A stretch of DNA of 64,000 nt, from positions 566,251 through 630,250 of the forward strand of contig CACVBU010000534.1 of assembly GCA_902728285.1 (NCBI GenBank), read 5' to 3'. Source of the DNA: Clytia hemisphaerica (lineage: Eukaryota > Cnidaria > Hydrozoa > Leptothecata > Clytiidae). Shown in pieces: positions 58,201 through 64,000 of this stretch. The notes beneath the pieces were generated by a model. That model saw nothing but the letters and a program-made list of their open reading frames with translations. It was not told the origin of the DNA and made no database searches. Position 1 is the stretch's first letter, and each line of letters begins with the position of its first letter. The position numbers were made by a program, and so were the translations under genes.

Positions 58201-61087
58201 TGTTTGGGGCCTCATGTGTGGCCTAGACAAATAAGTTATTTTCGGTGTTCATCGCATGCACGAATTAATGATGAAATGGTATTTTGTAAGATTTGTAATG
58301 ATTTAAAGCAAGACAATTTTCTCAGGTATCCCCGAGGGTGATACACAGAAAAAGTTTTTTTCTTTAATAATTACGAAAGTAAAAAATTGAAATACCATCC
58401 AAAGTTTGTATAAGACATGTATGAGGACGGTTATAGATGAAACGATTTCTTTCAATTTTGTGAAATTTCTTACTTTTCGAATTTTGTTATTTTGAGTTTT
58501 GGTTTTGAGATACATAATGAAGTAGGATGAAAAAATTCAATTTGACAAGTCGAAAAGATAATTTAAAGTAAGTATTTTTGTAGGCTGGATGTCCAGCGTG
58601 TTAACTCTCTTTGTTTTGTTTTGGCATTTCTGAGTCTCCTGGTCTTCTTAAATCGCTTTGCATTATAAAATCATTAAGGTAGCGCATGCGTACTCGAATC
58701 AATCAAACCAATGATTGTGCGCAACTAAGAATTTACTGATCAGGAAAGTTACTTCACTACGCAAACAAATGAGTCTATTTTTTCTCCTTCGAATATCATC
58801 TTCATTAATAATTATTTTGGAAAATTTCTTAAAATAATACCTTACCTTGGGCTTTTCTAGAAAAAGAATTACCCCCACTGTTGAGGATATTGATATTTAC
58901 CCCCCTGGATATCCACTTTTGAGCAAAAATCGGGGGCACGGATTAATTCTGGAAAAGCCCATTTGAACATGCAAAAAAGGTTGTCACTTTCCAATAATCT
59001 TGTCACTTTGTAACGACGATTATTTCTTGCTGATTTTTCTCTTACCAGAGAAACACCAGCACCAATAAACTGAGCAATTATTGTATTTCCTTTTAGTTTC
59101 TGTGGCAATCATTTTTCATAAGTTGTCACATAAACCTGCAAACTTCGAATTTGGCGTATTAAGTCTTCAATTTTGAACGGTAAAATGTTCAATGTAACCG
59201 GAAATTATCTTCAAAAATAATTTTCGGCAAAAAAAGGACTTCGTCGGTAAATAAATTTAGTCACTAAGCAGTTCTTTCGTCGTCAATTTCTTGCAGACAA
59301 ATTTTCTACCGGTAAGTTAGTTCTAAGGAGATTTTTCAAGAAGTACAAAGCTCTATTCAGCGAGTTAATCGAAATTCACCTAACTGCGAATTGTTAAGAA
59401 GCTTCTAATTGGTAAATGAAAGGTTTGACATTTTAAAATAGATGAATTAGAATATTTTCAAATCGTACAAGACACTTTCAAATTTTATTTTTCACATCAA
59501 GATATGGCTGTGCTAAATAGCAGATTTGCTAAAGTAAAAAACCTTGGCTTGGATGATTTTCTATCTCTAGTATGAAGATATATCCATAAAACAACTTTAT
59601 GTCTGACTTGTTTAGACGGGAGAACAGGAATGTCATATCTCAGGTGAGACAATTGGTTATCTTATTCTTGTGTGTAAAAAATACCTGTTTGAGTGTTCTC
59701 GATTTTTGTTCGATTTGAAATGCGTCTCTTCACTCTTCACTTACAAAAAAGCGTCGCATATGATTTATTTTACTCGGGCGGTATTTCCTAGCTCAGACGT
59801 AATACGTCCAGAAATGTAAAAATGAGACTATATCATTAGATGCCAGTTAGCTTTCGAGTCAGATGGGTAGCTGAAGTTAAACAATCGCAATAAATCGCAA
59901 TATATATCAAAAACATTAACCTAGAAGAAACTCAGGTGTTTTTGCTTTCATTGCCATGCAGAATGCAACAGGGTTTTGAATGGATTGACTTTTAAAGGTG
60001 ATGTTTTAAATAAGAGTGATATCGTTTGCTTACTCATCAATTTTAATTTACAAGCTTTTCCACATTGGATTAACAGGGATGTGGAGCAAGATTGGTCGGA
60101 AAGAGGAAAAGAAAAACATTTTTTGCTTATGTCAGCATAATATAACAATAGGTAAACACTATCTTAATATGAGATATGTGTCTGATATAAAACTGGAACA
60201 CTTTATATAAAAAAAAAACCTTTAACAACCAGGTCAAATTATCGCATTTGTCGCATCGCGAGAAAAAAGTAAAGCGTGGTGTCTAGAAATTGCTGATCTG
60301 ATAGTGAAATTAATACAGATTATCTCAAAAGACCATGTAATGTTCCACCAATAACATTCAAATAACGTTGCGTAAAAGCTGGAATACTAACCTACTACAA
60401 TAGAGTCTGGAAACTCCGTTCGAATTATGGAAAATTCCAGTTCTGGAGATATTGTTATAAGGCATTGTTCACTGAAAGGAACAAAGAAATTGTTCGAGTT
60501 AAAGAGACATTCGAGTTATAAAGACATTCGAGTTATAGAGGTTCAAGTTATGACGGAGATAAAAGTTATGTTATGAAGTCATGAAGACTTCAGACTCGTT
60601 TCTCAACCGATGATTTGCTTCATGTATACAGTACACTGTATTATGCTACCACATGAAAACCAATCTTTGAAATTTGTCTTAATACGCTTACATGATATTC
60701 ACATGACAGGAAAAAGAATGCACACTTAAAAGCGGATAAACTTTAGAAACTCACGCCCTCTGTAGGTGCATAAAGTTATCTCAACCTCAATATATTGACG
60801 TTTTTGAACGTTGTTTAGACGTTAGTTTGATGTTGCTCTGCAGTTTTATGAGGGCTGAGATAACAACCTTTTCATTTTCATTTTCAGGCACTTTCAACAC
60901 CCCACCGCCGGCAAGCACCCCACCACCGGCAAGCACCCTTCAACTCAAAAATCAGTGGACTATAACCAAAATGTCAATGAAAACCACCCCTCTCAATCTC
61001 AAACGGACGGTTTCCACTTAACCACAGCTGACCAACTGATGCAACAAGATCTATGCAAACTGAAGCTCAACCTTTTCTCCATGGAAA
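43219..61087 (+). CDS. Proposed partial gene of unknown function, three exons with very long introns
   Basis: Three segments look like exons and agree in phase: 43219-43343 (ATG after acceptor GTTACAG, donor GTC|GTAAGT), 53396-53503 (acceptor CTTGCATAG, donor ATCG|GTAAGT) and 60888-61087 (acceptor TTTTCAG, donor GAAA|GTATGC). The joined product is 144 residues and leaves the last exon in phase 1, so it continues beyond what I can find, probably outside the window. Residues 1-42 are acidic and helix-like (SIRDVDIALQELDYMISTME). Residues 43-78 are basic and polar (SFRYKKDKKTLYTMGNNGSK). Residues 79-144 carry short HPTAGKHPTTGKHP repeats, then a Gln/Asn-rich stretch and LTTADQLMQQDLCKLKLNLF. I do not recognise the family. 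Splice sites and phase are the only support; linking the exons across 10 kb and 7.4 kb is inference. Confidence 0.45.
43978..44237. mobile_element. Inverted-repeat element with TTCTCACAGACCCA ends
   Basis: The left end, TTCTCACAGACCCAGTAGGA, pairs with TTCCAGTGGGTCTGTGAGAA. Interior segments GATAATTTTCC, GACAATTTTCCCGG and the GGTGGGAAGGGG stretch form an internal repeat. No gene. Confidence 0.6.
44418..44662. mobile_element. TA-flanked MITE with CCTTATTGGGGAAAA ends
   Basis: Ends CCTTATTGGGGAAAAGAATG and the reverse complement of CCTTATCGGGGAAAAAAATG, with TA on both flanks. Interior GGTAAAT/GTAAATGTTTTGG and GGGGAAATATTTCGTCGGGG repeats. The first eight bases resemble family K (CCTTATCGG). 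Confidence 0.75.
45087..45447. mobile_element. TA-flanked MITE, family K, copy 2
   Basis: Ends CCTTATCAGCCCTTTTTACG and the reverse complement; TA at 45085-45086 and 45448-45449. It shares its interior with 40761-41059 but is longer on the left. Directly abutted by the family H element at 45452. Confidence 0.85.
45452..45640. mobile_element. TA-flanked MITE, family H, copy 2
   Basis: CACCTTTTCGACCGTAGCCG on the left and ACTACGGTCGACAAGGTG on the right match family H at 25818-25991; TA at 45450-45451 and 45641-45642. The left TA immediately follows the family K target site, so the two elements are back to back. Confidence 0.8.
45839..46189 (-). CDS. Small secreted six-cysteine protein, paralog 1
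   Basis: 116 residues from the ATG at 46189; an upstream in-frame extension to 46252 was rejected because it would bury the signal peptide and is absent in the paralog. Residues 1-20 form a signal peptide (MRHILIFVFLTIIITL core). A basic propeptide-like stretch with KR at 32-33 and KK at 37-38 precedes the mature-like domain AGISCKEE. Cysteines are at 43, 51, 63, 71, 86 and 115, an even number fitting three disulfides, and the chain stops one residue after the last. The C-terminal half (VQVEKEEYLYFEGQYYKVLY) is identical to the paralog at 48314-48670. I do not recognise the family; secretion through the ER is inferred, the function is unknown. A TATAAAA-like box is at 46412-46419. Confidence 0.75.
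   Translation of the reverse strand: MRHILIFVFLTIIITLKIHGIDTRSHHPSLNKRSILKKAGISCKEEAKIKCAGRKTPAEFIRCWKGKVKNCRPKLPVFASRIMPVCNIVQVEKEEYLYFEGQYYKVLYKVPVLVCL
46412..46490 (-). promoter_or_regulatory. Putative promoter of secreted paralog 1
   Basis: On the minus strand a block equivalent to AAAGAGATTCGACCAATCAC on the plus strand (46444-46490, continuing CGAGTTGTCAATATT) is followed by GTATAAAAACGG (TATA at 46419-46412). The same arrangement occurs upstream of paralog 2 and, without a gene, at 49461-49557. Confidence 0.55.
46756..48204 (+). repeat. Minisatellite, about 25 units of about 56 bp
   Basis: The unit includes GACTGGAGAAGTGGGTTAGT, TTTGCACGCATTCTTCATGC and CGCAAGTCTTCAAAAG. Variant positions (GACTGG or GAATGG; CATGCCGC, CATACCGC or CGTGTCGC; CAAGTC or CATCTC) occur in runs, so blocks have duplicated together. 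One damaged unit lies near 48025-48060. Because the unit is not a multiple of three, open frames on either strand shift each unit and are not genes. The array fills the space between the two secreted-protein genes. Confidence 0.95.
48314..48670 (-). CDS. Small secreted six-cysteine protein, paralog 2
   Basis: 118 residues starting MKQIPVLVFLTLAITL, a signal peptide of about 20 residues. A basic linker ends in KR at 37-38, so the mature form would begin AGISCKED if a furin-type enzyme cuts there. Cysteines are at 43, 51, 63, 71, 88 and 117; the first four are spaced exactly as in paralog 1, and the fourth-to-fifth gap is two longer. The C-terminus and the following untranslated bases are almost identical in DNA to paralog 1, pointing to recent duplication or gene conversion, while the propeptide has diverged. 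No known domain recognised; host-defence, venom or signalling roles are all possible and none is shown by the sequence. Confidence 0.78.
   Translation of the reverse strand: MKQIPVLVFLTLAITLNRHGTDTFAIDIPKHRHLLNKRAGISCKEDAELKCAGQKTPAEFKRCWKRKVKNCKPDSELFGSVSRYDAGCEVVQVEKEEYLYFEGQYYKVLYKEPVLICL
48755..48806 (-). promoter_or_regulatory. Putative promoter of secreted paralog 2
   Basis: TAAGAGATTCAGACCAGTTA then TCGAGTTGTTAATATT (48769-48806, plus-strand reading) matches the block upstream of paralog 1. On the minus strand it is followed at once by TTGTATAGAATGG, a TATA-like sequence about 90 bases before the ATG. Confidence 0.55.
48914..48980. mobile_element. Family J end fragment
   Basis: CGTTTTTTTTATAAGAACAT followed by CCAAAATTTTGAAGCC matches one end of family J; the other end is missing. 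Confidence 0.5.
49136..49419. mobile_element. TA-flanked MITE, family J, copy 2
   Basis: Starts CACGATTCTTTTATAAGAAC, ends GTTCTTATAAAAAACATG, with TA at 49134-49135 and 49420-49421. Interior AAGAACATTTTAAGGC-type blocks are shared with the other copies. It carries a private GCGGACGAGCGGACGAG insertion. Confidence 0.75.
49461..49557 (-). promoter_or_regulatory. Orphan copy of the secreted-gene promoter block
   Basis: GAGAGATTCGAACTGATCGC then TGAGTTGTGAATAT (49519-49557, plus-strand reading) plus TAGTATAAAAGG on the minus strand repeats the block-plus-TATA layout of both paralogs. No matching coding sequence follows; a family J MITE occupies 49136-49419. Confidence 0.45.
49580..49670 (+). 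repeat. Dispersed repeat family F, copy 3
   Basis: ACTAGCCGGTACCCGACGTC, GCACGCCGGTTAAG, GCTGAATGCACTAAAAG and GATGTTGAAGCTGGCTTAAA match copies at 22187-22277 (inverted) and 12076-12150. The GC content is well above its surroundings. Confidence 0.65.
49796..50144. mobile_element. Poly-G/poly-C-ended element L, copy 1, with 8-bp target duplication
   Basis: It begins CCCGGGGGGGGGGG and ends in a long C run then GGGGG. Both sides carry the perfect 8-bp repeat GCCGCAGT (49788-49795 and 50145-50152). Subterminal arms pair GGTATGTGCGGACGGG with CCGTCCGCACATACCC. The interior repeats CCCTTAGAGAGAC five times. An 8-bp duplication is typical of hAT-like and P-like transposition. Confidence 0.85.
50610..50770. 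mobile_element. Degenerate relative of the 38664 MITE
   Basis: CTCTTATTCGATTGG near 50617 and GCTCCCTTATTCGG near 50748 resemble the interior repeats of 38664-38837, but the ends are not preserved. Confidence 0.4.
51126..51335. mobile_element. Truncated family J MITE
   Basis: AAGAACAAACTGTATAAGAA and AAGAACATACTAAGGCTTTG match family J; the right end GTTCTCATAAAAAAG is present, the left CACGTTTT end is not. A local triplication of TTGTTCAGCATTGCC lies inside. Confidence 0.6.
51772..52124. mobile_element. Poly-G/poly-C-ended element L, copy 2, with 8-bp target duplication
   Basis: It begins CCGGGGGGGGGGTACTTAGG and ends in a long C run then CGGG. The perfect 8-bp repeat TTGTGTAT flanks both sides (51764-51771 and 52125-52132). 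The interior repeats GTCTCTCAAAGGG several times. Same structure and TACTTAGG/CCTAGTAC subterminal sequence as 49796-50144, at an unrelated target. Confidence 0.88.
52862..52935. repeat. Fragment related to the 62074-62172 palindrome
   Basis: CACGGACCCAACAGCTGA is followed closely by GGGTCTGTGATTTAATGTCA and AGAAGACATTGCAATGGTGC, matching both arms of the element at 62074 with a shorter centre. Confidence 0.65.
53535..53794. mobile_element. MITE with internal CCCCCTGGATATCC repeats, copy 1
   Basis: The left end TTTTTTTCCAGAAAAAAA and right end TTTCTGGAAAAGCT form imperfect arms. The interior holds about five copies of CCCCCTGGATATCCACTTTT-like sequence. It starts 31 bases after the proposed exon 53396-53503. 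Confidence 0.7.
54060..54377. mobile_element. MITE with TGGGCCATTCC ends
   Basis: TTGGGCCATTCCATTTTATA pairs with ACTTTTTTGGAACAGCCCAT-type sequence. The interior GGGGGTGGACGAACTTTTCC and TTCCAGGGGGTA blocks are shared with 30287-30533, arranged as a large palindrome. Confidence 0.75.
54872..56812 (-). CDS. Divergent rhodopsin-like GPCR, two exons
   Basis: Exon 1 is 56812-56550 (ATG confirmed) and exon 2 is 55646-54872, joined AG|G to restore an arginine; 345 residues. The N-terminus has five N-glycosylation sequons (Asn 3, 7, 16, 20, 23). Helix 1 includes GGCVVNSLVVYF with the conserved Asn; helix 2 has SSINDILAS with Asp 97 at the sodium-site position. Five further hydrophobic segments follow, then a basic C-terminus (RPTKRRIRRLGTRLRSR). 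Two hallmarks are altered: the DRY-like motif reads IDCLCR (Asp 146, no arginine) and the NPxxY-like motif reads NGIVV (Asn 302). The ligand is unknown. A TATTTAAAAG sequence about 100 bases upstream (56914-56924) could be the TATA box. The gene lies inside an intron of the proposed plus-strand gene. Confidence 0.82.
55677..55748. repeat. Short foldback in the GPCR intron
   Basis: TTAGGTTCCTAATAAACAGG on the left pairs with CGTTTATTTGGAACCTAAG on the right, with only about 25 bases between. It lies just upstream of exon 2 of the GPCR. Confidence 0.7.
56925..58847. other. Stretch with no recognised gene
   Basis: Contains a weak family I fragment near 57201-57296 (GTTTCAACGTCCATCTATTG, ATGGACGTCATGAATG). 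Otherwise AT-rich sequence with no coding frame or strong repeat that I can support. Confidence 0.4.
58848..58961. mobile_element. MITE with internal CCCCCTGGATATCC repeats, copy 2
   Basis: TTGGGCTTTTCTAGAAAAAG pairs with AATTCTGGAAAAGCCCA. The interior TGTTGAGGATATTGAT and CCCCCTGGATATCCACTTTT match 53535-53794 at reduced copy number. Confidence 0.8.
60395..60560. mobile_element. MITE with TTCGAGTTATA interior, copy 1
   Basis: AGAGTCTGGAAACTCCGTTC starts it and ATTCGAGTTATAGAGGTTCA ends it. GGCATTGTTCACTGAAAGGA corresponds to the interior of the copy at 61111-61291. The right terminus is lost. Confidence 0.6.
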
Positions 61088-61110
61088 GTATGCCAGTTAA
61101 TTTTGGTACT

Positions 61111-61291
61111 AGTGTGGAGTCTCCATAACTCGAACACGCGCGTGGAACACAAATTTGTCCGAATAATTGAACTTTCGAGCTATGTAGATTTTTTTATAAG
61201 ACATTGTTAACCGAAAGGGAAAATAAAACTTGTTCGAGTTAAGGAGACATTCGAGTTATAGAGGTTCGAGTTATAAAGATTCCACTGTATA
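61111..61291. mobile_element. MITE with TTCGAGTTATA interior, copy 2
   Basis: The left end, AGTGTGGAGTCTCCATAACT then CGAAC, pairs with GTTCGAGTTATAAAGATTCC then ACTG, followed by TA. The interior GACATTGTTAACCGAAAGGG is shared with 60395-60560. Ends and TA suggest a pogo/Tigger-type MITE. Confidence 0.7.
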
Positions 61292-61601
61292 ATTTTTTAC
61301 ACTTATGAACTATACCGCCTAGTAGGGAGTAAAGAGTTTCAATGTTCTACAAAGTGTTAGTTGGGGTCGTTCTGATGAGCTTGACATCATCGGACCCTTG
61401 TAAACTCGGTCACAACCCCCTTCCAATCAACTGTAACGCATAGGTTTGATTGGTGTATATAATGTACTGTACCAGCTGTGCCTCCGCTGTGACGTAATGT
61501 TAACGTAACTTTATATGGATGTTAAAGACGTTAAAAGAACATTAAAATGACGTCATGTTCCCTTGACGTTTGTCATATTTTACAAAAAATTATCATTTGG
61601 C

Positions 61602-61827
61602 CACATATTTTTTATAGGAAAATCCACAACTTTTGAAGCCATAACATTTTCAGTTTTAAGCCTGTTCTTAAAATGTTCTTAATTTAACCTTTTCGTGAGT
61701 ACTTTTGTGCAATTTCCTAAAAATTGGGTGTTTTAGAATCAAAGGTCTTTAATGTTCATTACTTGTTCTTAATATTTTGGCCATCGAAGCCTTATGTCCT
61801 CATATAGTTTGTTCTTAAAAAAAGTGT
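61602..61827. mobile_element. Decayed family J MITE
   Basis: CACATATTTTTTATAGGAAA on the left and GTTTGTTCTTAAAAAAAGTG on the right are weak arms. AATGTTCTTAATTTAACC and CATTACTTGTTCTTAATATT blocks match family J in the opposite orientation. Confidence 0.55.
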
Positions 61828-62073
61828 GTAAAAAAGTCACACGGCTACTGATTGTTGATTTTTACTCATCGAAAGTGAAAATCTTCTGGATGACGTGACA
61901 AACAATTTAGTAGTACATGCATTTATAGATAACAGTTTATCAAAGCTGATAAATCTTACAGGGCACTTGATAACGTTATATCAGTGGTCATGCCACTTTT
62001 TCATCCTTGTGACTTAAAATGAAATTAGAATTGCTGATAAATTTTAGAATTGCAAATAAGAGGAAATCATTGC

Positions 62074-62172
62074 AATGTCTTCCACGGACCCAACAGCTGA
62101 GTGGTTGGTTTACGTCACTTACAAACAATTAGCTGTTGGGTCCGTGATGTAATGTCAGAAGACATTGCAATG
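62074..62172. mobile_element. Palindromic element with ATTGCAATGTCTTC ends
   Basis: ATTGCAATGTCTTCCACGGA and CCCAACAGCTGA on the left pair with TAGCTGTTGGGTCCGTG and AGAAGACATTGCAAT on the right. A related fragment is at 52862-52935. Confidence 0.75.
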
Positions 62173-62745
62173 GTGCATATCATGAATAGCGGGTTTTTGA
62201 AAAGAACCAGGATTTTTTTTTGAGTTTGAGCCTCAAATAGCTCTGTATTCTGTTCCTATTTTAGTGTTAAAAGGATATTTGGACAATACATACACGTATA
62301 ATTATTGTGCACACTTTTTAAAAAAATATAATAGTGTTTTCCCATTTCATTATGGATATTCTTAACTTTTTGGGGAAAATCATCCTAAGAGAGTGATCAG
62401 AAAGTATAGGGGTGGCTCTAATTTTGTTTTTTCATCTCTGCCCCTGAACCTAAACTCGTGGCTACGTCTCTGGCAGCTGTTATTATTGTAGCTTCAAATC
62501 CTCCGTTTTAAGAGCGTCAAAGAACATTTTAAGTGGAAAATATATTGACTGGTTAGGGGGGGGGGTGCTTGAAATTTTTTTGAGGATATTATTGATTTAA
62601 TGGGGGTGCGAATTATTTTTTGAAATTTTGGAAAATATTCTCCACCCCACCCTAGTAAATACTTTCTGACAACTCCCTAAAATACTCTTACGGTATTCTT
62701 AGGTTAGGATTGAAATTCACCTAAGATCAACATGATACACATCTA

Positions 62746-62997
62746 CACTTTTTTTTTTATAAGAATAAACTAAATAAGAACATAAGGCTTCAAGGCCCAA
62801 AAATTTAAGAACATTCTAAGAACATTGTAAGGCTTTGGAGACTTAAAAACATGCATTTTCTTAAGAAATTACATCAAAATGCTCAAAAAAAGCTGAAAAT
62901 AAGAACATTTTAAGAACATTTTTAGGTTTCAAATCCAAAAAACAAAGAACATCCGAAGGCTTCGAAAATTTTTGACGTTCTTATAAAAAAAAACGTG
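62746..62997. mobile_element. TA-flanked MITE, family J, copy 3
   Basis: Starts CACTTTTTTTTTTATAAGAA and ends GTTCTTATAAAAAAAAACGT then G, with TA at 62744-62745 and 62998-62999. The interior AAGAACATTCTAAGAACATT is typical of the family. The cleanest complete copy in the window. Confidence 0.85.
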
Positions 62998-63239
62998 TAG
63001 GGCATAAAATGGAATTTTTGTGAAAGTATTGAGCCTTACTGGGGTATTATTGACGATTTACAGATTTACAGCTCTAAAAGTAGCATTCTTAGATTATGTT
63101 GCCGAATTCCATGATGGTGTACCAGACTTAGATTGTTCTTAAATTGGACTTTTTTTGTGATTCTTAGCCTCATTGCTCTTACAAAGTTGTTGTGATAAAA
63201 AAAGAGCGTTGTACCGTTGTAAATACTGTGCTTGCATGC

Positions 63240-63480
63240 AGTGCCGTAGACACTGGGGGGGGGGGGGCAAGGGGGCTATGCCCCCCTCAATAATTTTTTC
63301 AAAAGTGGTTATTTTGCAAAATGTTCTTCTTGTTTTTTCTTGAAAGCATTTTGTTTTGAGTGCATTTTCAAGCAATCTAGAGCTTAAATTTTCAAAACCC
63401 CCCCCCCCCCCTCGGGCCAAACCATGGTTGGCCCTCGCCGTGTCACTAAACTTCAGCCCCCCCCCCCAATAAGAAAATGC
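63240..63480. mobile_element. G-run/C-run inverted repeat, possible element
   Basis: GTAGACACTGGGGGGGGGGG and GGGGGCTATGCCCCCCTCAA on the left face runs of C at 63401-63412 and 63461-63467. The GGGGGCTATGCCCCCC hairpin resembles the GGGGGCAATGCCCC start of the element at 39896. Limits are uncertain. Confidence 0.4.
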
Positions 63481-63493
63481 TTCTTACTTCATA

Positions 63494-63704
63494 CACTTAT
63501 TTATAAGAACAAACAATATGAGAACATAAGGCTTTCGATTGCCAAAATTTTAATAATAAGTTCAGAACATTTTAACATTGCACAGAAATACCAAAAAAAT
63601 GATGAAATCAAAGACATTTCAAGAACATTTTCAGCTTAAAACCCAAAAAGTTAAGAATATCGGAAGGCTTCAAAAATGTTGGACGTTCTTATTAAAAGAA
63701 CGTG
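63494..63704. mobile_element. Family J MITE, copy 4
   Basis: Starts CACTTATTTATAAGAACAAA after TA and ends GTTCTTATTAAAAGAACGTG; the right TA is lost. Interior AAGAACATTTTCAGCTTAAA matches the family. Confidence 0.7.
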
Positions 63705-64000
63705 TTTTGTGATTCTGATTGATGCCGACGCACCGATTGATCTGATATTTGATTTGCAGTCAAACGGATATGCAGATAGCATGACGTCACTTGGCAAATG
63801 TCGGTCATTAGATAAGAATTTTTCATATCTTTCCATCCACGCTTTTCGAGTAATTTGATGCTTCAAAAGAGGAAATGGTATAAAGAAAACCTCTGTGTTG
63901 GTATCGATAAAAGCAGCTGTGGGTGAGTGTAGTGCTATGATGCTTCCAGCCTAGTAGGTGTCAATTTCTATGTGCTCTCCGTCGGAGGGATTTCAAGTAT

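Noticed and set aside
61088..63999. A fourth exon for the proposed 43219 gene, for example after TTTGCAG at 63759
   Set aside because: The required phase meets a stop within seven codons there; no other acceptor gave a convincing open frame.

Overview
This window looks like AT-rich nuclear DNA from an invertebrate animal. The genes have many short exons with GT...AG introns, the proteins are animal-type (a RUSF1/DUF647 protein, BRAP, an SLC22A18-like carrier, a rhodopsin-type GPCR), and the non-coding DNA is packed with short inverted-repeat elements and at least one tRNA-derived SINE family. I see no bacterial operon, rRNA gene or CRISPR array. The sequence alone does not fix the phylum; a marine invertebrate such as a cnidarian or tunicate is a guess.

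Layout. 1-8500 is intergenic and made largely of foldback elements, several nested in one another. 8574-9721 (+) is a two-exon C2H2 zinc-finger gene. 10720-15910 (+) is a 13-exon RUSF1 gene. 17771-30748 (+) is an 18-exon BRAP gene (RRM-like fold, RING finger, UBP zinc finger, coiled coil) whose introns hold many elements. 32806-34212 (-) is an intronless MFS carrier like SLC22A18. 34300-43200 has no recognised gene, but holds a tandem satellite of about 173 bp and several elements. 43219-61087 (+) is a proposed partial gene of three phase-compatible exons with very long introns. Inside its first intron, on the minus strand, are two duplicated secreted six-cysteine protein genes (46189-45839 and 48670-48314) separated by a 1.45-kb minisatellite of about 56 bp per unit. 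Inside its second intron, also on the minus strand, is a two-exon GPCR (56812-54872). 61088-64000 is mostly elements.

The genes do not form an obvious pathway. BRAP is a Ras/MAPK regulator, RUSF1 is a conserved membrane protein of unclear biochemistry, and the carrier and GPCR are membrane proteins. The most unusual material is (a) the paired secreted proteins, with a third orphan copy of their promoter block; (b) two elements with poly-G/poly-C ends and perfect 8-bp target duplications; (c) two unrelated 1.0-1.3-kb TA-flanked elements filled with copies of their own terminal motif; and (d) nested MITE insertions whose empty sites can be read in the same window. No long transposase or reverse-transcriptase reading frame is present, so the elements look non-autonomous. 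All exon boundaries were placed by eye from splice signals, phase and similarity to known families.
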